Source: Dehalococcoidia bacterium (lineage in GTDB: Bacteria > Chloroflexota > Dehalococcoidia > Lucifugimonadales > UBA1127). From it: a DNA stretch of 38,645 nt. The DNA lies in assembly GCA_029936935.1 (NCBI GenBank), contig JAPYRQ010000015.1, positions 1 through 38,645 of the forward strand. Reading direction: 5' to 3'. Below are positions 15,086 through 22,847 of the stretch, piece after piece. Positions within the stretch are counted from its first letter, which is position 1. Each line of letters opens with the position of its first letter. Made by a program: the position numbers and the translations under genes. A model generated the notes under the pieces. It saw only the letters and a list, made by a program, of their open reading frames with translations, ran no database searches and was not told the DNA's origin.

Positions 15086-16558
15086 TTGGAGTGGGAACCC
15101 GTTATCGGCCTGGAAGTCCACGCGCAGCTGCTCACCAAGAGCAAGATGTTCTGTACTTGCCCGGCTAACTACCAGGACTCGCCGCCAAACTCCACCGTGT
15201 GCCCGGTGTGCCTCGCCATGCCAGGTGTGCTCCCTGTCATCAACCAGCAGGCAGTCGAGTTCGTCATAATGACGGGCCTCGCCCTGAACTGCTCCATTGC
15301 CGAAAATGTTGAATTCGACCGCAAGAGCTACTCGTACCCCGACCTGATGAAGGGGTACCAGATATCGCAGTGGGAGAACCCCATCTCCTACGATGGCTGG
15401 CTGACCGTTGAGCGAGACGGCGTGCAGCAGAAAATCGGCGTGACTCGTGCCCACCTGGAAGAGGATGTGGCCAAGCTCCAACACTCCCGTGACGGCGCCG
15501 GTGAGGGGTACGCCCTGATGGACGTGAACCGTGCTGGCGTGCCGCTGATGGAAGTTGTTGGCGAGCCTGACCTGCGCACCGCTGACGAGGCCCGTGAGTA
15601 CATGACCAAGCTTCGCTCCATCCTTCGGTACATCGGCGTGTCTACAGCGGACATGGATCAAGGCAGCTTCCGGTGCGATGCCAACGTCTCCGTGCGGCCC
15701 AAGGGCTCAACGGAGTACGGCACCAAGGTGGAAGTGAAGAACATGAACAGCTTCCGCTCCGTTCACGACTCCATCGAGTACGAGATAGAGCGACAGATCA
15801 AGCTCCTTGAAGGCGGAGGCCGCGTGGAGCAGGAGACCCGTGGTTGGGACGAAAACCGTGAGGTTACCGTCTCCCAGCGCTCCAAAGAGTACGCCAACGA
15901 TTACCGCTACCTGCCGGAACCTGACCTGCCGCCAGTGCTGATATCTCGGGAGTGGGTAGGCGAGTTGCAATCGAAGATGCCGGAAATGCCAGTCGATCGC
16001 CTCGCCCGGTTCCAGAACGAGTACAACCTATCGGAGTACGATGCGTCGTTGTTGGTATCTGCCAAGTCGACTGCTGATTTCTTCGAGGACGCAGTGAAGT
16101 CGCGCGCACTCGATGGCGATGCCGTCGCCAAGCGAGCTAAGTCGCTGGCCAACCTGGTCAACAGCGAGCTTGCCAGGCTGCTCAACCAATCGGACATTGA
16201 AGTGACAGATAGCAAGGTGACATCAGATGGGCTCGCCGAGCTTGTGGACCTGCTTGATGCTCGCACCATCAGCTCAACCCAGGGCAAAGAGGTTCTTGAG
16301 GCGATGTTCAACACCGGCGACGCTCCATCTAAGGTTGTAGAAGCTAAGGGTTTGTCGCAGTTGACGGACTCCGGTGCGATCCTGCCTGCGGTACAAGAGG
16401 CGTTGGCTAGCAACCCCCAGGCTGTTGAGGACTACTTGAACGGCAAGGAGACTGCCGTCAAATTCCTGGTGGGTCAGGTCATGAAGATCAGCAAAGGCAA
16501 GGCCGATCCGGCAATGGTGAACACGCTGTTGGAAGAGCAACTGTCGGCAAAGAAGTAA
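15086..16558 (+). CDS. gatB: Asp-tRNA(Asn)/Glu-tRNA(Gln) amidotransferase subunit B
   Basis: 490 residues starting at TTG 15086, with GGGGAG upstream. GatB signatures: EWEPVIGLEVHAQL at the start, the zinc site C23, C25, C39, C42, and VEFDRKSYSYPDLMKGYQISQ; LMDVNRAGVPLMEVV and RCDANVSVRP also fit. The C-terminal GatB/YqeY domain is present to the end. With GatA and GatC it amidates mischarged Glu-tRNA(Gln) or Asp-tRNA(Asn). gatA and gatC are not adjacent here, so the three genes are dispersed. Confidence 0.96.
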   Translation: MEWEPVIGLEVHAQLLTKSKMFCTCPANYQDSPPNSTVCPVCLAMPGVLPVINQQAVEFVIMTGLALNCSIAENVEFDRKSYSYPDLMKGYQISQWENPISYDGWLTVERDGVQQKIGVTRAHLEEDVAKLQHSRDGAGEGYALMDVNRAGVPLMEVVGEPDLRTADEAREYMTKLRSILRYIGVSTADMDQGSFRCDANVSVRPKGSTEYGTKVEVKNMNSFRSVHDSIEYEIERQIKLLEGGGRVEQETRGWDENREVTVSQRSKEYANDYRYLPEPDLPPVLISREWVGELQSKMPEMPVDRLARFQNEYNLSEYDASLLVSAKSTADFFEDAVKSRALDGDAVAKRAKSLANLVNSELARLLNQSDIEVTDSKVTSDGLAELVDLLDARTISSTQGKEVLEAMFNTGDAPSKVVEAKGLSQLTDSGAILPAVQEALASNPQAVEDYLNGKETAVKFLVGQVMKISKGKADPAMVNTLLEEQLSAKK

Positions 16559-16586
16559 CAGACACACGCTTTCATAGGGCGTGAAG

Positions 16587-16595
16587 TGGTATAGT
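16587..16595 (+). promoter_or_regulatory. Extended -10 promoter of secG
   Basis: TGGTATAGT (TGn plus TATAGT), sharing the 10-mer GTGGTATAGT with the acn promoter. A small hairpin GGGC/GCCC (16605-16618) falls near the expected transcript start. Confidence 0.5.
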
Positions 16596-16649
16596 AGTCA
16601 GGTTGGGCGAAAGTGCCCGCCACTATAGAACAATTACGAGGCAGGGTTA

Positions 16650-16871
16650 ATGGAACCGTTTCTGAACGCAGCGATGATTATCATTTCGGTAGCACTCATC
16701 GGTGTGATATTGATGCAAATACGTGGTGAGGGTTCGGGAGCGTTCGGCGCTGCCCAGAGTACCTTTCGTGTCCGACGAGGCGTTGAGCTTCTGTTCTTCC
16801 GGCTCACCATCCTCCTGATTGTGGTGTTTGTGGGGGTTGCCATCCTCAGCGCCCGCTTCTCAGATATCTAA
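16650..16871 (+). CDS. secG: Preprotein translocase subunit SecG
   Basis: 73 residues with two transmembrane segments (about 4-23 and 48-67) joined by the conserved loop MQIRGEGSGAFGAAQSTFRV, which carries the Gly-rich GAFG motif typical of SecG. It is the third core part of the SecYEG channel and aids cycling of SecA. Own promoter with an extended -10 box. Length is normal for the family. Confidence 0.9.
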   Translation: MEPFLNAAMIIISVALIGVILMQIRGEGSGAFGAAQSTFRVRRGVELLFFRLTILLIVVFVGVAILSARFSDI

Positions 16872-17053
16872 TTCCACTGGCTGATCTAGTAGATTATCAG
16901 CAGCGAACGCTCATGCGTATTCACCTCTTATTCCCCTCTCACTAGCCAATCCCTCTTGTGTTAACAAATCCGGGTTGGTCTCCATGAGACAACGTGCGAT
17001 AATTGTCTAAATTCATAATCAATGACACTGCGTCTGGTTTTTGGTGGAGTGAA

Positions 17054-18116
17054 ATGGTTGAAGGACAAAGCCCCGATAACGAACCTACCCTTGATCTTCC
17101 TGAGATAGTGGAATGTCCGCACTGTGGGTTTGCAAACCTGCCTAACTCCAACTATTGCTGAACGAAGGCGTCCTCAGGACGGGCAGATCACGTTCCGGAT
17201 GCGTGACCGCGAGGTGGACATCCGCGTTGCCAACAGCAACACGATCTATGGTGAAATGTCTGTAATGCGGCTATTGGATAAGAGCTTTGCGCTCTATACA
17301 CTTCCGCAATTAGGGTTCTTACCGGAAACGTATAACGCGTATACACAGATGTTGAAGAGCCCCTTTGGGATGGTACTGGTCAGTGGTCCTACCGGCGCAG
17401 GCAAGACAACCACGCTCTACGCTTCCGTTGCCCAGCTGGACAGGGTGGGGCGAAACCTTATTACGATCGAAGACCCGGTTGAGTATCGATTCGCCAACAT
17501 CAACCAGATGCCTGTGAACGTGCAGTCTGGTTTTACGTTTGCTGCAGGATTACGCGCCTGCATGCGGCTTGACCCCAACGTAATCCTGGTGGGAGAGATC
17601 CGTGACCCGGAAACTTCCCAGATTGCAGTACAGGCAGCGCTTACCGGTCACTTGGTGCTGTCATCGGTTCACGCTAACGATACCGCTGGCGTCATTGTCC
17701 GGTTGATTGACCTTGGTGTTGAGCCGTTCATGGCAGCATCTGCTTTGGTGGGTATTGTAGCCCAGCGCATGGTTCGGCGTCTCTGTGCCCAGTGTACGCG
17801 TTCCAGGCCTGCAAACGCTGAAGAGAAGCTTGCCTATGAAACAGAGATGCAGGAAAGCAGAGATGAGTTCCTGTATGGGGATGGTTGCAACTTCTGCTCA
17901 GGCACCGGGTACGTAGGACGAACCGGCATCTATGAAGTCATGTTAGTGACTGAAGATATCCGACGCCTCATCCTTGCAAACTCAGGTTCTGATGCCATTC
18001 GAGCTCAGGCAAGAGAAGACGGTATGAGCACGTTGTGGCATGATGGGATGACAAAGGTCAAAATGGGAATCACTACTCCTCAGGAAGTGATAAGAAATGT
18101 TTTCACCCTCGGCTAG
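17054..18116 (+). pseudogene. Damaged GspE/PilB-type secretion ATPase with displaced zinc ribbon
   Basis: From ATG 17054 a 35-residue frame reads MVEGQSPDNEPTLDLPEIVE, then CPHCGFANLPNSNYC, half of a zinc ribbon, and stops at TGA 17159-17161. One base out of frame, the C-terminal half of a type II/IV secretion ATPase begins at IAERRRPQDGQ (17154). It keeps Walker A SGPTGAGKTTT, Asp box ITIEDPVEYR, Walker B ILVGEIRDPET, His box and the C-terminal CAQC...CNFC zinc motif, to 18116. The N1 domain and the start of N2 are missing. The likely cause is a deletion; misassembly is the alternative. A GTG at 17124 could start a 330-residue remnant, which would lack normal hexamer contacts. Confidence 0.65.
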
Positions 18117-18274
18117 GCCTGGAACCACAAACGGCGCCGCCAACCCGCCATTGACTGGTGAGGCGCAGCAGGGGCAAGCGCCTCAGCGGCGTACCGCACC
18201 AGGTCGTCGGGGCTGTCAGAGACTCGCTCTGGGGCGAGAAGGCGTTGCAGGTCAGTGATCAGTGAAGATGCCAT
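18113..18274 (-). pseudogene. Truncated 5' end of a possible FAD-linked (GlcD-like) oxidase gene
   Basis: 53 codons starting in a TAATG overlap with the cysS stop, so the start is translationally coupled to cysS. MASSLITDLQRLLAPERV, then SDSPDDLVRYAAEALAP resembles the N-terminus of FAD-linked oxidases of the glycolate oxidase GlcD kind, but the frame ends after 53 residues with a Trp/Arg-rich tail. Its stop overlaps the end of the damaged gspE gene on the other strand. It looks like a gene cut by the same rearrangement; a real short protein is less likely. Confidence 0.4.
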
Positions 18275-19647
18275 TAGCTGGAGCGGTTCCGCCACTTGGT
18301 GCCATCTGCACCGTCCTCCAACGACACGCCGAGGGCCTGAAGCCTATCGCGAATCCGGTCAGCCAACTCAAACTGCTTGGCATCTCGGAGTTCCTGCCGA
18401 ATTTCAGCCAACAGCTCCACAAGGGGACTGGCGGGCCGGGCGGACTCACCTTCTTCGGCGTACAGTCGCAGACCCAGAACACCTGTTAGCTCCCGCAGCG
18501 TTTCTTGAGCAGCGGTGATGCGCTTTTTCTCGTCGTTTCCCCGGTTTATTTCCCGGGTCAGATCGAACAGCGCAGCCAGAGCCTGGGGCGTGTTCAAGTC
18601 ATCGTCCATGGCAGTCATGAAACGCTCTCGGTAGGGTGCCGGGTCTACTGCCTCCGCGGTGGCGTCTGCGATGTTACTTGCATCAAGTGCGGCCTGCATC
18701 CGCTCCGCAGCCCGTTGTTGGCCTTCAATGCTCTCATCCGTGTAGGCCAGGGGGCTATGGTAGTGGGAGTTCAGGAAGAACAACCTCATACCGTCTGAGC
18801 TGAATTTGGAAAGGGCTTCCCTTACGGTGACCATCTTTCCGAAGGATTTGCTCATCTTGCCATCGTCTATCTGAAGGAGGCCGTTGTGGATCCAATGGTC
18901 GGCGAAGGGTTCCTCTCCTGTAAAGGCCTCAGTCTGAGCAATCTCATTCTCGTGGTGCGGGAAGACCAGGTCCTGGCCGCCACCGTGGATGTCCAGATGC
19001 CCACCAAGGTAGTGAACTGCCATAGCGCTGCACTCAATGTGCCAACCAGGGCGACCTGGCCCCCACGGGCTATCCCAGGAGGGTTCGCCTTGCTTTGAGG
19101 CTTTCCAGAGAGTGAAGTCCATGGCGTGGTCCTTCTGGAGGTTGGGCTCTACACGCGCTCCCGCCATCATGCCATCCAGTGTGCGATGGCTGAGCTTGCC
19201 GTATCCCTCGAACTTGGTGACGCGATAGTAGACGTCGCCGTGTGATTCGTAGGCAAAGCCCTTCTCAATAAGGCCCTCTATCATCTCAACGATCTTTACG
19301 ATCTCGTCCGTGACGCGGGGATAGATGTGGGCAGGCTGCACGTTGAGGTTGGCCATGTCCATCAGATACTCTTCAACCAACTCTTCAACGAGCATCACCG
19401 GCGAAGTCTTCTGACTATCGGCCGCGACGATGATCTTATCGTCGATGTCCGTGAAGTTCTGAACGTGTTTCACGGTATAGCCCAGGAATTCCAGATAGCG
19501 GCGGAGGGTATCAAAATAGACATAACTCATCGCATGACCAACGTGGGCCGATGAGTAGGGTGTTACGCCGCAAACGTACATCTTGACCTCGTCACCCTTG
19601 GGAGCGAAGTCGCGCTTTTCGCCTGTCAGCGAGTCATAGAGTTTCAT
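18274..19647 (-). CDS. cysS: Cysteinyl-tRNA synthetase
   Basis: 457 residues, full length for the family. HIGH-type motif HVGH (35-38), KMSKS (264-268), and zinc ligands C26, C206, H231 and E235, all in normal context (CGVTPYSSAHVGH, GWHIECSAMA, HHENEIAQTE). It charges tRNA(Cys) with cysteine. Its ATG overlaps the ispF stop as ATGA, giving an ispD-ispF-cysS unit with tight coupling. The last residues also overlap the start of the truncated oxidase fragment. Confidence 0.96.
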   Translation of the reverse strand: MKLYDSLTGEKRDFAPKGDEVKMYVCGVTPYSSAHVGHAMSYVYFDTLRRYLEFLGYTVKHVQNFTDIDDKIIVAADSQKTSPVMLVEELVEEYLMDMANLNVQPAHIYPRVTDEIVKIVEMIEGLIEKGFAYESHGDVYYRVTKFEGYGKLSHRTLDGMMAGARVEPNLQKDHAMDFTLWKASKQGEPSWDSPWGPGRPGWHIECSAMAVHYLGGHLDIHGGGQDLVFPHHENEIAQTEAFTGEEPFADHWIHNGLLQIDDGKMSKSFGKMVTVREALSKFSSDGMRLFFLNSHYHSPLAYTDESIEGQQRAAERMQAALDASNIADATAEAVDPAPYRERFMTAMDDDLNTPQALAALFDLTREINRGNDEKKRITAAQETLRELTGVLGLRLYAEEGESARPASPLVELLAEIRQELRDAKQFELADRIRDRLQALGVSLEDGADGTKWRNRSS

Positions 19648-20120
19648 TTTATTTCCTCTAGAAGTGCTACGGTCTGGGCAATAATGCCCTCACCCGCGCC
19701 GATGACGCCAAGGCCGTCGTTGGTCTTGGCTTTGATGTTGACCTGTTCCGGTTCCACGCCGAGGTAAGTGGCAATGCACTGTCGCATGGGTTCCAGATAT
19801 GGCTTCATGACTGGTTGCTCGACGATGATTGTAGCATCCAGATTGACCAGTCTCCACCCATGTTCGCGAATGAGGGTGGCTACCCGACTCAATAGGTCTT
19901 TGCTATCAGCGTCCTTGAACTCCGGGTTACTGGACGGGAACTGCCCCCCGATGTCTCCAAGCCCAGCAGCACCCAGTAGGGCGTCGATAGAGGCGTGGAG
20001 AAGGGCGTCTCCATCGCTGCGGCCCAGGAGACCCTTTTCGAAGGGTACAGTGACGCCTCCCAACACCAGCGGCCGGCCTTCCACAAGGCGATGAATGTCA
20101 TACCCGGTTCCTACGCGGAT
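19644..20120 (-). CDS. ispF: 2-C-methyl-D-erythritol 2,4-cyclodiphosphate synthase, apparent ATC start
   Basis: 158 residues if started at ATC 20120. The enzyme makes MEcPP in the MEP isoprenoid pathway. Zinc ligands D8 and H10 (GTGYDIH) and H42 (LLHAS) then fall at exactly the E. coli numbers; the nearest ordinary start, GTG 20084, would remove D8 and H10. GGAGGTG lies six bases before the ATC, inside the ispD end. No in-frame ATG, GTG or TTG exists nearby upstream. Another oddity is Arg34 where the family has His (LLGRSDGD). Overlaps ispD by 10 bases and cysS by 4. Function is clear; initiation is the open point. Confidence 0.9.
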   Translation of the reverse strand: MRVGTGYDIHRLVEGRPLVLGGVTVPFEKGLLGRSDGDALLHASIDALLGAAGLGDIGGQFPSSNPEFKDADSKDLLSRVATLIREHGWRLVNLDATIIVEQPVMKPYLEPMRQCIATYLGVEPEQVNIKAKTNDGLGVIGAGEGIIAQTVALLEEIK

Positions 20121-20812
20121 GGCAGCACCTCCGGGACGACTCTGGACGCAAGAATGGCCTCTGCCATCGCCAGGTCCTGGGGTGTAGTCACCTTGATGTT
20201 GCCAAAGTTGCCCTGGAACACCTTGACCGTATGGCCCATGCGCTCCAGTAGAGTTGCCTCGTCGGTGGCGTCCGTGTCGCTATTGGCAAAGGACGCTTCC
20301 AACAGGTCTCGTCGAAACACCTGTGGAGTCTGTATAGACCAGAAGCTGGAGCGATCCAGTGTTTCCACCACGTGGGCTTCTCCGTCCACCACTTTGATGG
20401 TGTCAGTGACGGGGACGGCGGCTACTGCCGCACCGGTCTCTTTTGCGGCTTCCAGCCCTCGATAGATCATCTCTTGATCCACACACGGGCGGGCTACGTC
20501 ATGAATGATGACCCACTCTACATTGCCAAGCTTCTCGAGCCCCGCTTTGACTGAGTCCTGGCGTCGTGCGCCGCCGATGCAGAGGTTCCAGCCGACGGCC
20601 CAGCCCCTTTGGGTAAGCACTTCCTGGCCCTGGGCGAAGCCTTGCTCTGACAGCACAATCACACCTGCTGCGACTTCAGGAACCGAGGCCAGTACGCCAA
20701 AGGTGCAGTCAAGGAGAGGCCTGCCTCTGAGGGGGGCAAAGACCTTGTCTATACCCTCCATGCGGCGGCTTTCGCCTGCTCCTACCAGAATGACCCCTAC
20801 ACGACCCGCCAA
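20111..20812 (-). CDS. ispD: 2-C-methyl-D-erythritol 4-phosphate cytidylyltransferase
   Basis: 233 residues from TTG 20812, preceded by ACGGAGCG. The CTP-binding loop reads VGAGESRRMEGIDKVFAPL, a variant of the usual AAGxGxRM...K; the substrate loop is IHDVARPCV and TPQVFRRDLL, TDEATLLER follow as expected. It makes CDP-ME in the MEP pathway and is followed by ispF, the enzyme two steps later. The intergenic stretch upstream (20813-20951) is the likely promoter region of ispD-ispF-cysS. Confidence 0.93.
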   Translation of the reverse strand: MAGRVGVILVGAGESRRMEGIDKVFAPLRGRPLLDCTFGVLASVPEVAAGVIVLSEQGFAQGQEVLTQRGWAVGWNLCIGGARRQDSVKAGLEKLGNVEWVIIHDVARPCVDQEMIYRGLEAAKETGAAVAAVPVTDTIKVVDGEAHVVETLDRSSFWSIQTPQVFRRDLLEASFANSDTDATDEATLLERMGHTVKVFQGNFGNIKVTTPQDLAMAEAILASRVVPEVLPSA

Positions 20813-20951
20813 CGTTACGCTCCGTTTTCAGTGAAAAGGAGAAGCATGCCTACACGCCTCTCCTATGCGATGCGAGTTCCATTCTACCTATGGATAGACG
20901 CCGAACCAAGCATAGTCTAGGGCCATCTGAGTGTCAAAATACCTTGCGTGG

Positions 20952-21557
20952 CTAGGGGTTTGTCCCGTACTCACTCAGCGCCTTCTCGTAATCGTGCGTG
21001 GTGTTCAGGTCTATGCGGACAATGGGCGAGTCCATTGCGAGCGTGTGGATGCTCTTCTGATGTCGACCTACCACTTCCCTGATGCCCTGCTGATCCTCCG
21101 TGATTGCCAGCAACTCTTCCTTCAGCGAGCCATGGAAGATGATGGGATGACCGCCTCGCCCGTTGTAGGTGGGATGCGCGATGAGCGCGCCGGAACGCAG
21201 GTGCTCCTCGATGACCTGTCGAACTAGCTCAGGCGGACGAGGTTGGTCCACGGCCAGGAGGAGAATGCCGTCCACATCGTCGGAAACGTGGGATACGCCC
21301 AGTCGAATGGATGTGGTCTTCCCCATCATGTAGTCAGGGTTGATGACGGTCTGTAAAGCATCTGCGCCTATGACGAAGGGGGCAACGTCAGTGGGGTTGG
21401 GGCCAAGCACGACGATGATGGGAGATGCCCCTGCCTCAGCAAGGGACGACACCTGGTACTGAACCAGCGGGAGGCCTTTCCAGGGCAACAAGGGCTTGGG
21501 TTGGCCCATACGGGAACTCTCGCCAGCGGCCAGGAGGACAGCGGTGATTCCTGGCAC
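20952..21557 (-). CDS. MocA-family molybdenum cofactor nucleotidyltransferase
   Basis: 201 residues with the N-terminal nucleotide-binding signature LLAAGESSRMGQPKPLLPW (8-26), LLLAVDQPRPP (metal-binding Asp) and GRGGHPIIF. MocA enzymes add CMP to molybdopterin for xanthine dehydrogenase-type hydroxylases; related members act on other nucleotides, so the exact base is not fixed. It starts two bases after xdhC ends, which strongly supports the molybdenum cofactor role. Confidence 0.85.
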   Translation of the reverse strand: MPGITAVLLAAGESSRMGQPKPLLPWKGLPLVQYQVSSLAEAGASPIIVVLGPNPTDVAPFVIGADALQTVINPDYMMGKTTSIRLGVSHVSDDVDGILLLAVDQPRPPELVRQVIEEHLRSGALIAHPTYNGRGGHPIIFHGSLKEELLAITEDQQGIREVVGRHQKSIHTLAMDSPIVRIDLNTTHDYEKALSEYGTNP

Positions 21558-21559
21558 CC

Positions 21560-22693
21560 TTAACTCCCGGTGGACACGGCCTTGCCCTTTTCACTGGCAA
21601 TGTTGAACAGCCTATCGTCCATCTGTAGTGATACACCGCTGCCACCCAGGCGAACTGCCACAACCTCAGCCATGATGCTGAGGGCGATCTCTTCCGGTGT
21701 GCGCCCACCAAGGTCCAGGCCGACAGGTGCTTTGATGGCGCGTATCCGTTCCTCAGGGATTCCCTTACGGAACAGTTCTTCATAGATCATAAGGTTCTTG
21801 CGCTTGCTCCCCAGGATGCCCACATACCCTGCAGGAGAGCGTACAGCGGCCTCTGCAGCCATATCGTCGTACTTGTGGCCTCTGGTGGCCACGACAACGG
21901 CCGTGTTGGCGTTCATGGCGATGTCTTTAAGCCCTACATCGTAATCGGCAACTACCGTTGAAGCTGCGTCAGGGAATCGCTCGGCGTTGGCGAACTCCTG
22001 GCGGTCGTCGACGATGTGGAACTGGTACCCCAATGGTTGGGCCAGGGCTGCCAGGGCCTTGGAGATGTGTCCTCCACCCATAATGACCAGAGTGGGTGGT
22101 GTGGTGTATGTCTCTACAAAAATCTCAAAACCTCCCTTGGTGGTGATGTATTCACACTTGCCGTAGGGGATGAGTTCACGGAATTTTATGGCTGCATCTT
22201 GATCCAGTGCCTCTACACCGAGAGTACCCTGGGTTGAGCCGTCCTCTTGAATGAAGAGCTTTGTTCCCACCAGGAGCTCCGACCCCTCAGGGGTTCTTAC
22301 CAGCGTGGCGATGCCTACCGGTGCCCCGCCCTGATACGCCTGCTCTACTTTCTGTACCTGACCAAGGAAATCGCCGGGTTCGTGGATGGGGTCTAACAGG
22401 AAGTACATGGTTCCGCCGCAAATCAAACCATCACGGGCGGCAATCTCTTCTGTTAGCTCATACTCACGAACTTCCGTGGGGCCACCGCTGCGGAGTAGGG
22501 TCTTTGCGGCGAACCAGATATCGCCTTCGACGCAGCCGCCACCCAACGTGCCCACGCCGCTGCCGTCAGCGCGCACAAGGAGCTTGGCGCCGGGTTTTTG
22601 GGGCGTAGAGCCATCGGTTTGGATAACAGTGGCTAGGACGCAGGCCTCGCCACGTTCTAACGCCTTGGCTGTCTCATGAAATACATCCTGCAT
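21560..22693 (-). CDS. xdhC: XdhC/CoxI-family molybdoenzyme maturation protein
   Basis: 377 residues. The N-terminal XdhC/CoxI domain shows ACVLATVIQTDGSTPQKPGA and VGTLGGGCVEGD with C54; the C-terminal Rossmann domain starts near 205 (TLVIMGGGHISKALAALA) and includes VVATRGHKYDD and YVGILGSKRKN. XdhC proteins bind molybdenum cofactor and help its sulfuration and insertion into xanthine dehydrogenase or CO dehydrogenase. The structural enzyme genes are not in this window. Operon with the mocA-like gene. Confidence 0.9.
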   Translation of the reverse strand: MQDVFHETAKALERGEACVLATVIQTDGSTPQKPGAKLLVRADGSGVGTLGGGCVEGDIWFAAKTLLRSGGPTEVREYELTEEIAARDGLICGGTMYFLLDPIHEPGDFLGQVQKVEQAYQGGAPVGIATLVRTPEGSELLVGTKLFIQEDGSTQGTLGVEALDQDAAIKFRELIPYGKCEYITTKGGFEIFVETYTTPPTLVIMGGGHISKALAALAQPLGYQFHIVDDRQEFANAERFPDAASTVVADYDVGLKDIAMNANTAVVVATRGHKYDDMAAEAAVRSPAGYVGILGSKRKNLMIYEELFRKGIPEERIRAIKAPVGLDLGGRTPEEIALSIMAEVVAVRLGGSGVSLQMDDRLFNIASEKGKAVSTGS

Positions 22694-22780
22694 ATTGGCA
22701 ACACCTCCACGGGACTGCGTCTATTCTACCTTACCTGCTACGAATGTTGCATGCCTTGTAGCTGCATGGCTTCCCGCAGA

Positions 22781-22822
22781 CCATAAAAGAACAGCGCCCC
22801 AATCTCCGTGAGAGGGGCGTTG
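22781..22822 (-). terminator. Intrinsic terminator of the opp operon
   Basis: On the minus strand CAACGCCCC pairs with GGGGCGCTG (22822-22792, one G-U pair) and is followed by TTCTTTTATGG. It lies 26 bases after the oppF stop. Confidence 0.75.
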
Positions 22823-22847
22823 TCCAAGGTTTCGAGAGATATACGGT

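Noticed and set aside
17159-17161. TGA after NSNYC in the gspE region as a second selenocysteine codon
   Set aside because: The frame after this TGA soon meets further stops and encodes nothing recognisable, whereas the ATPase resumes in a different frame. A deletion explains it better.
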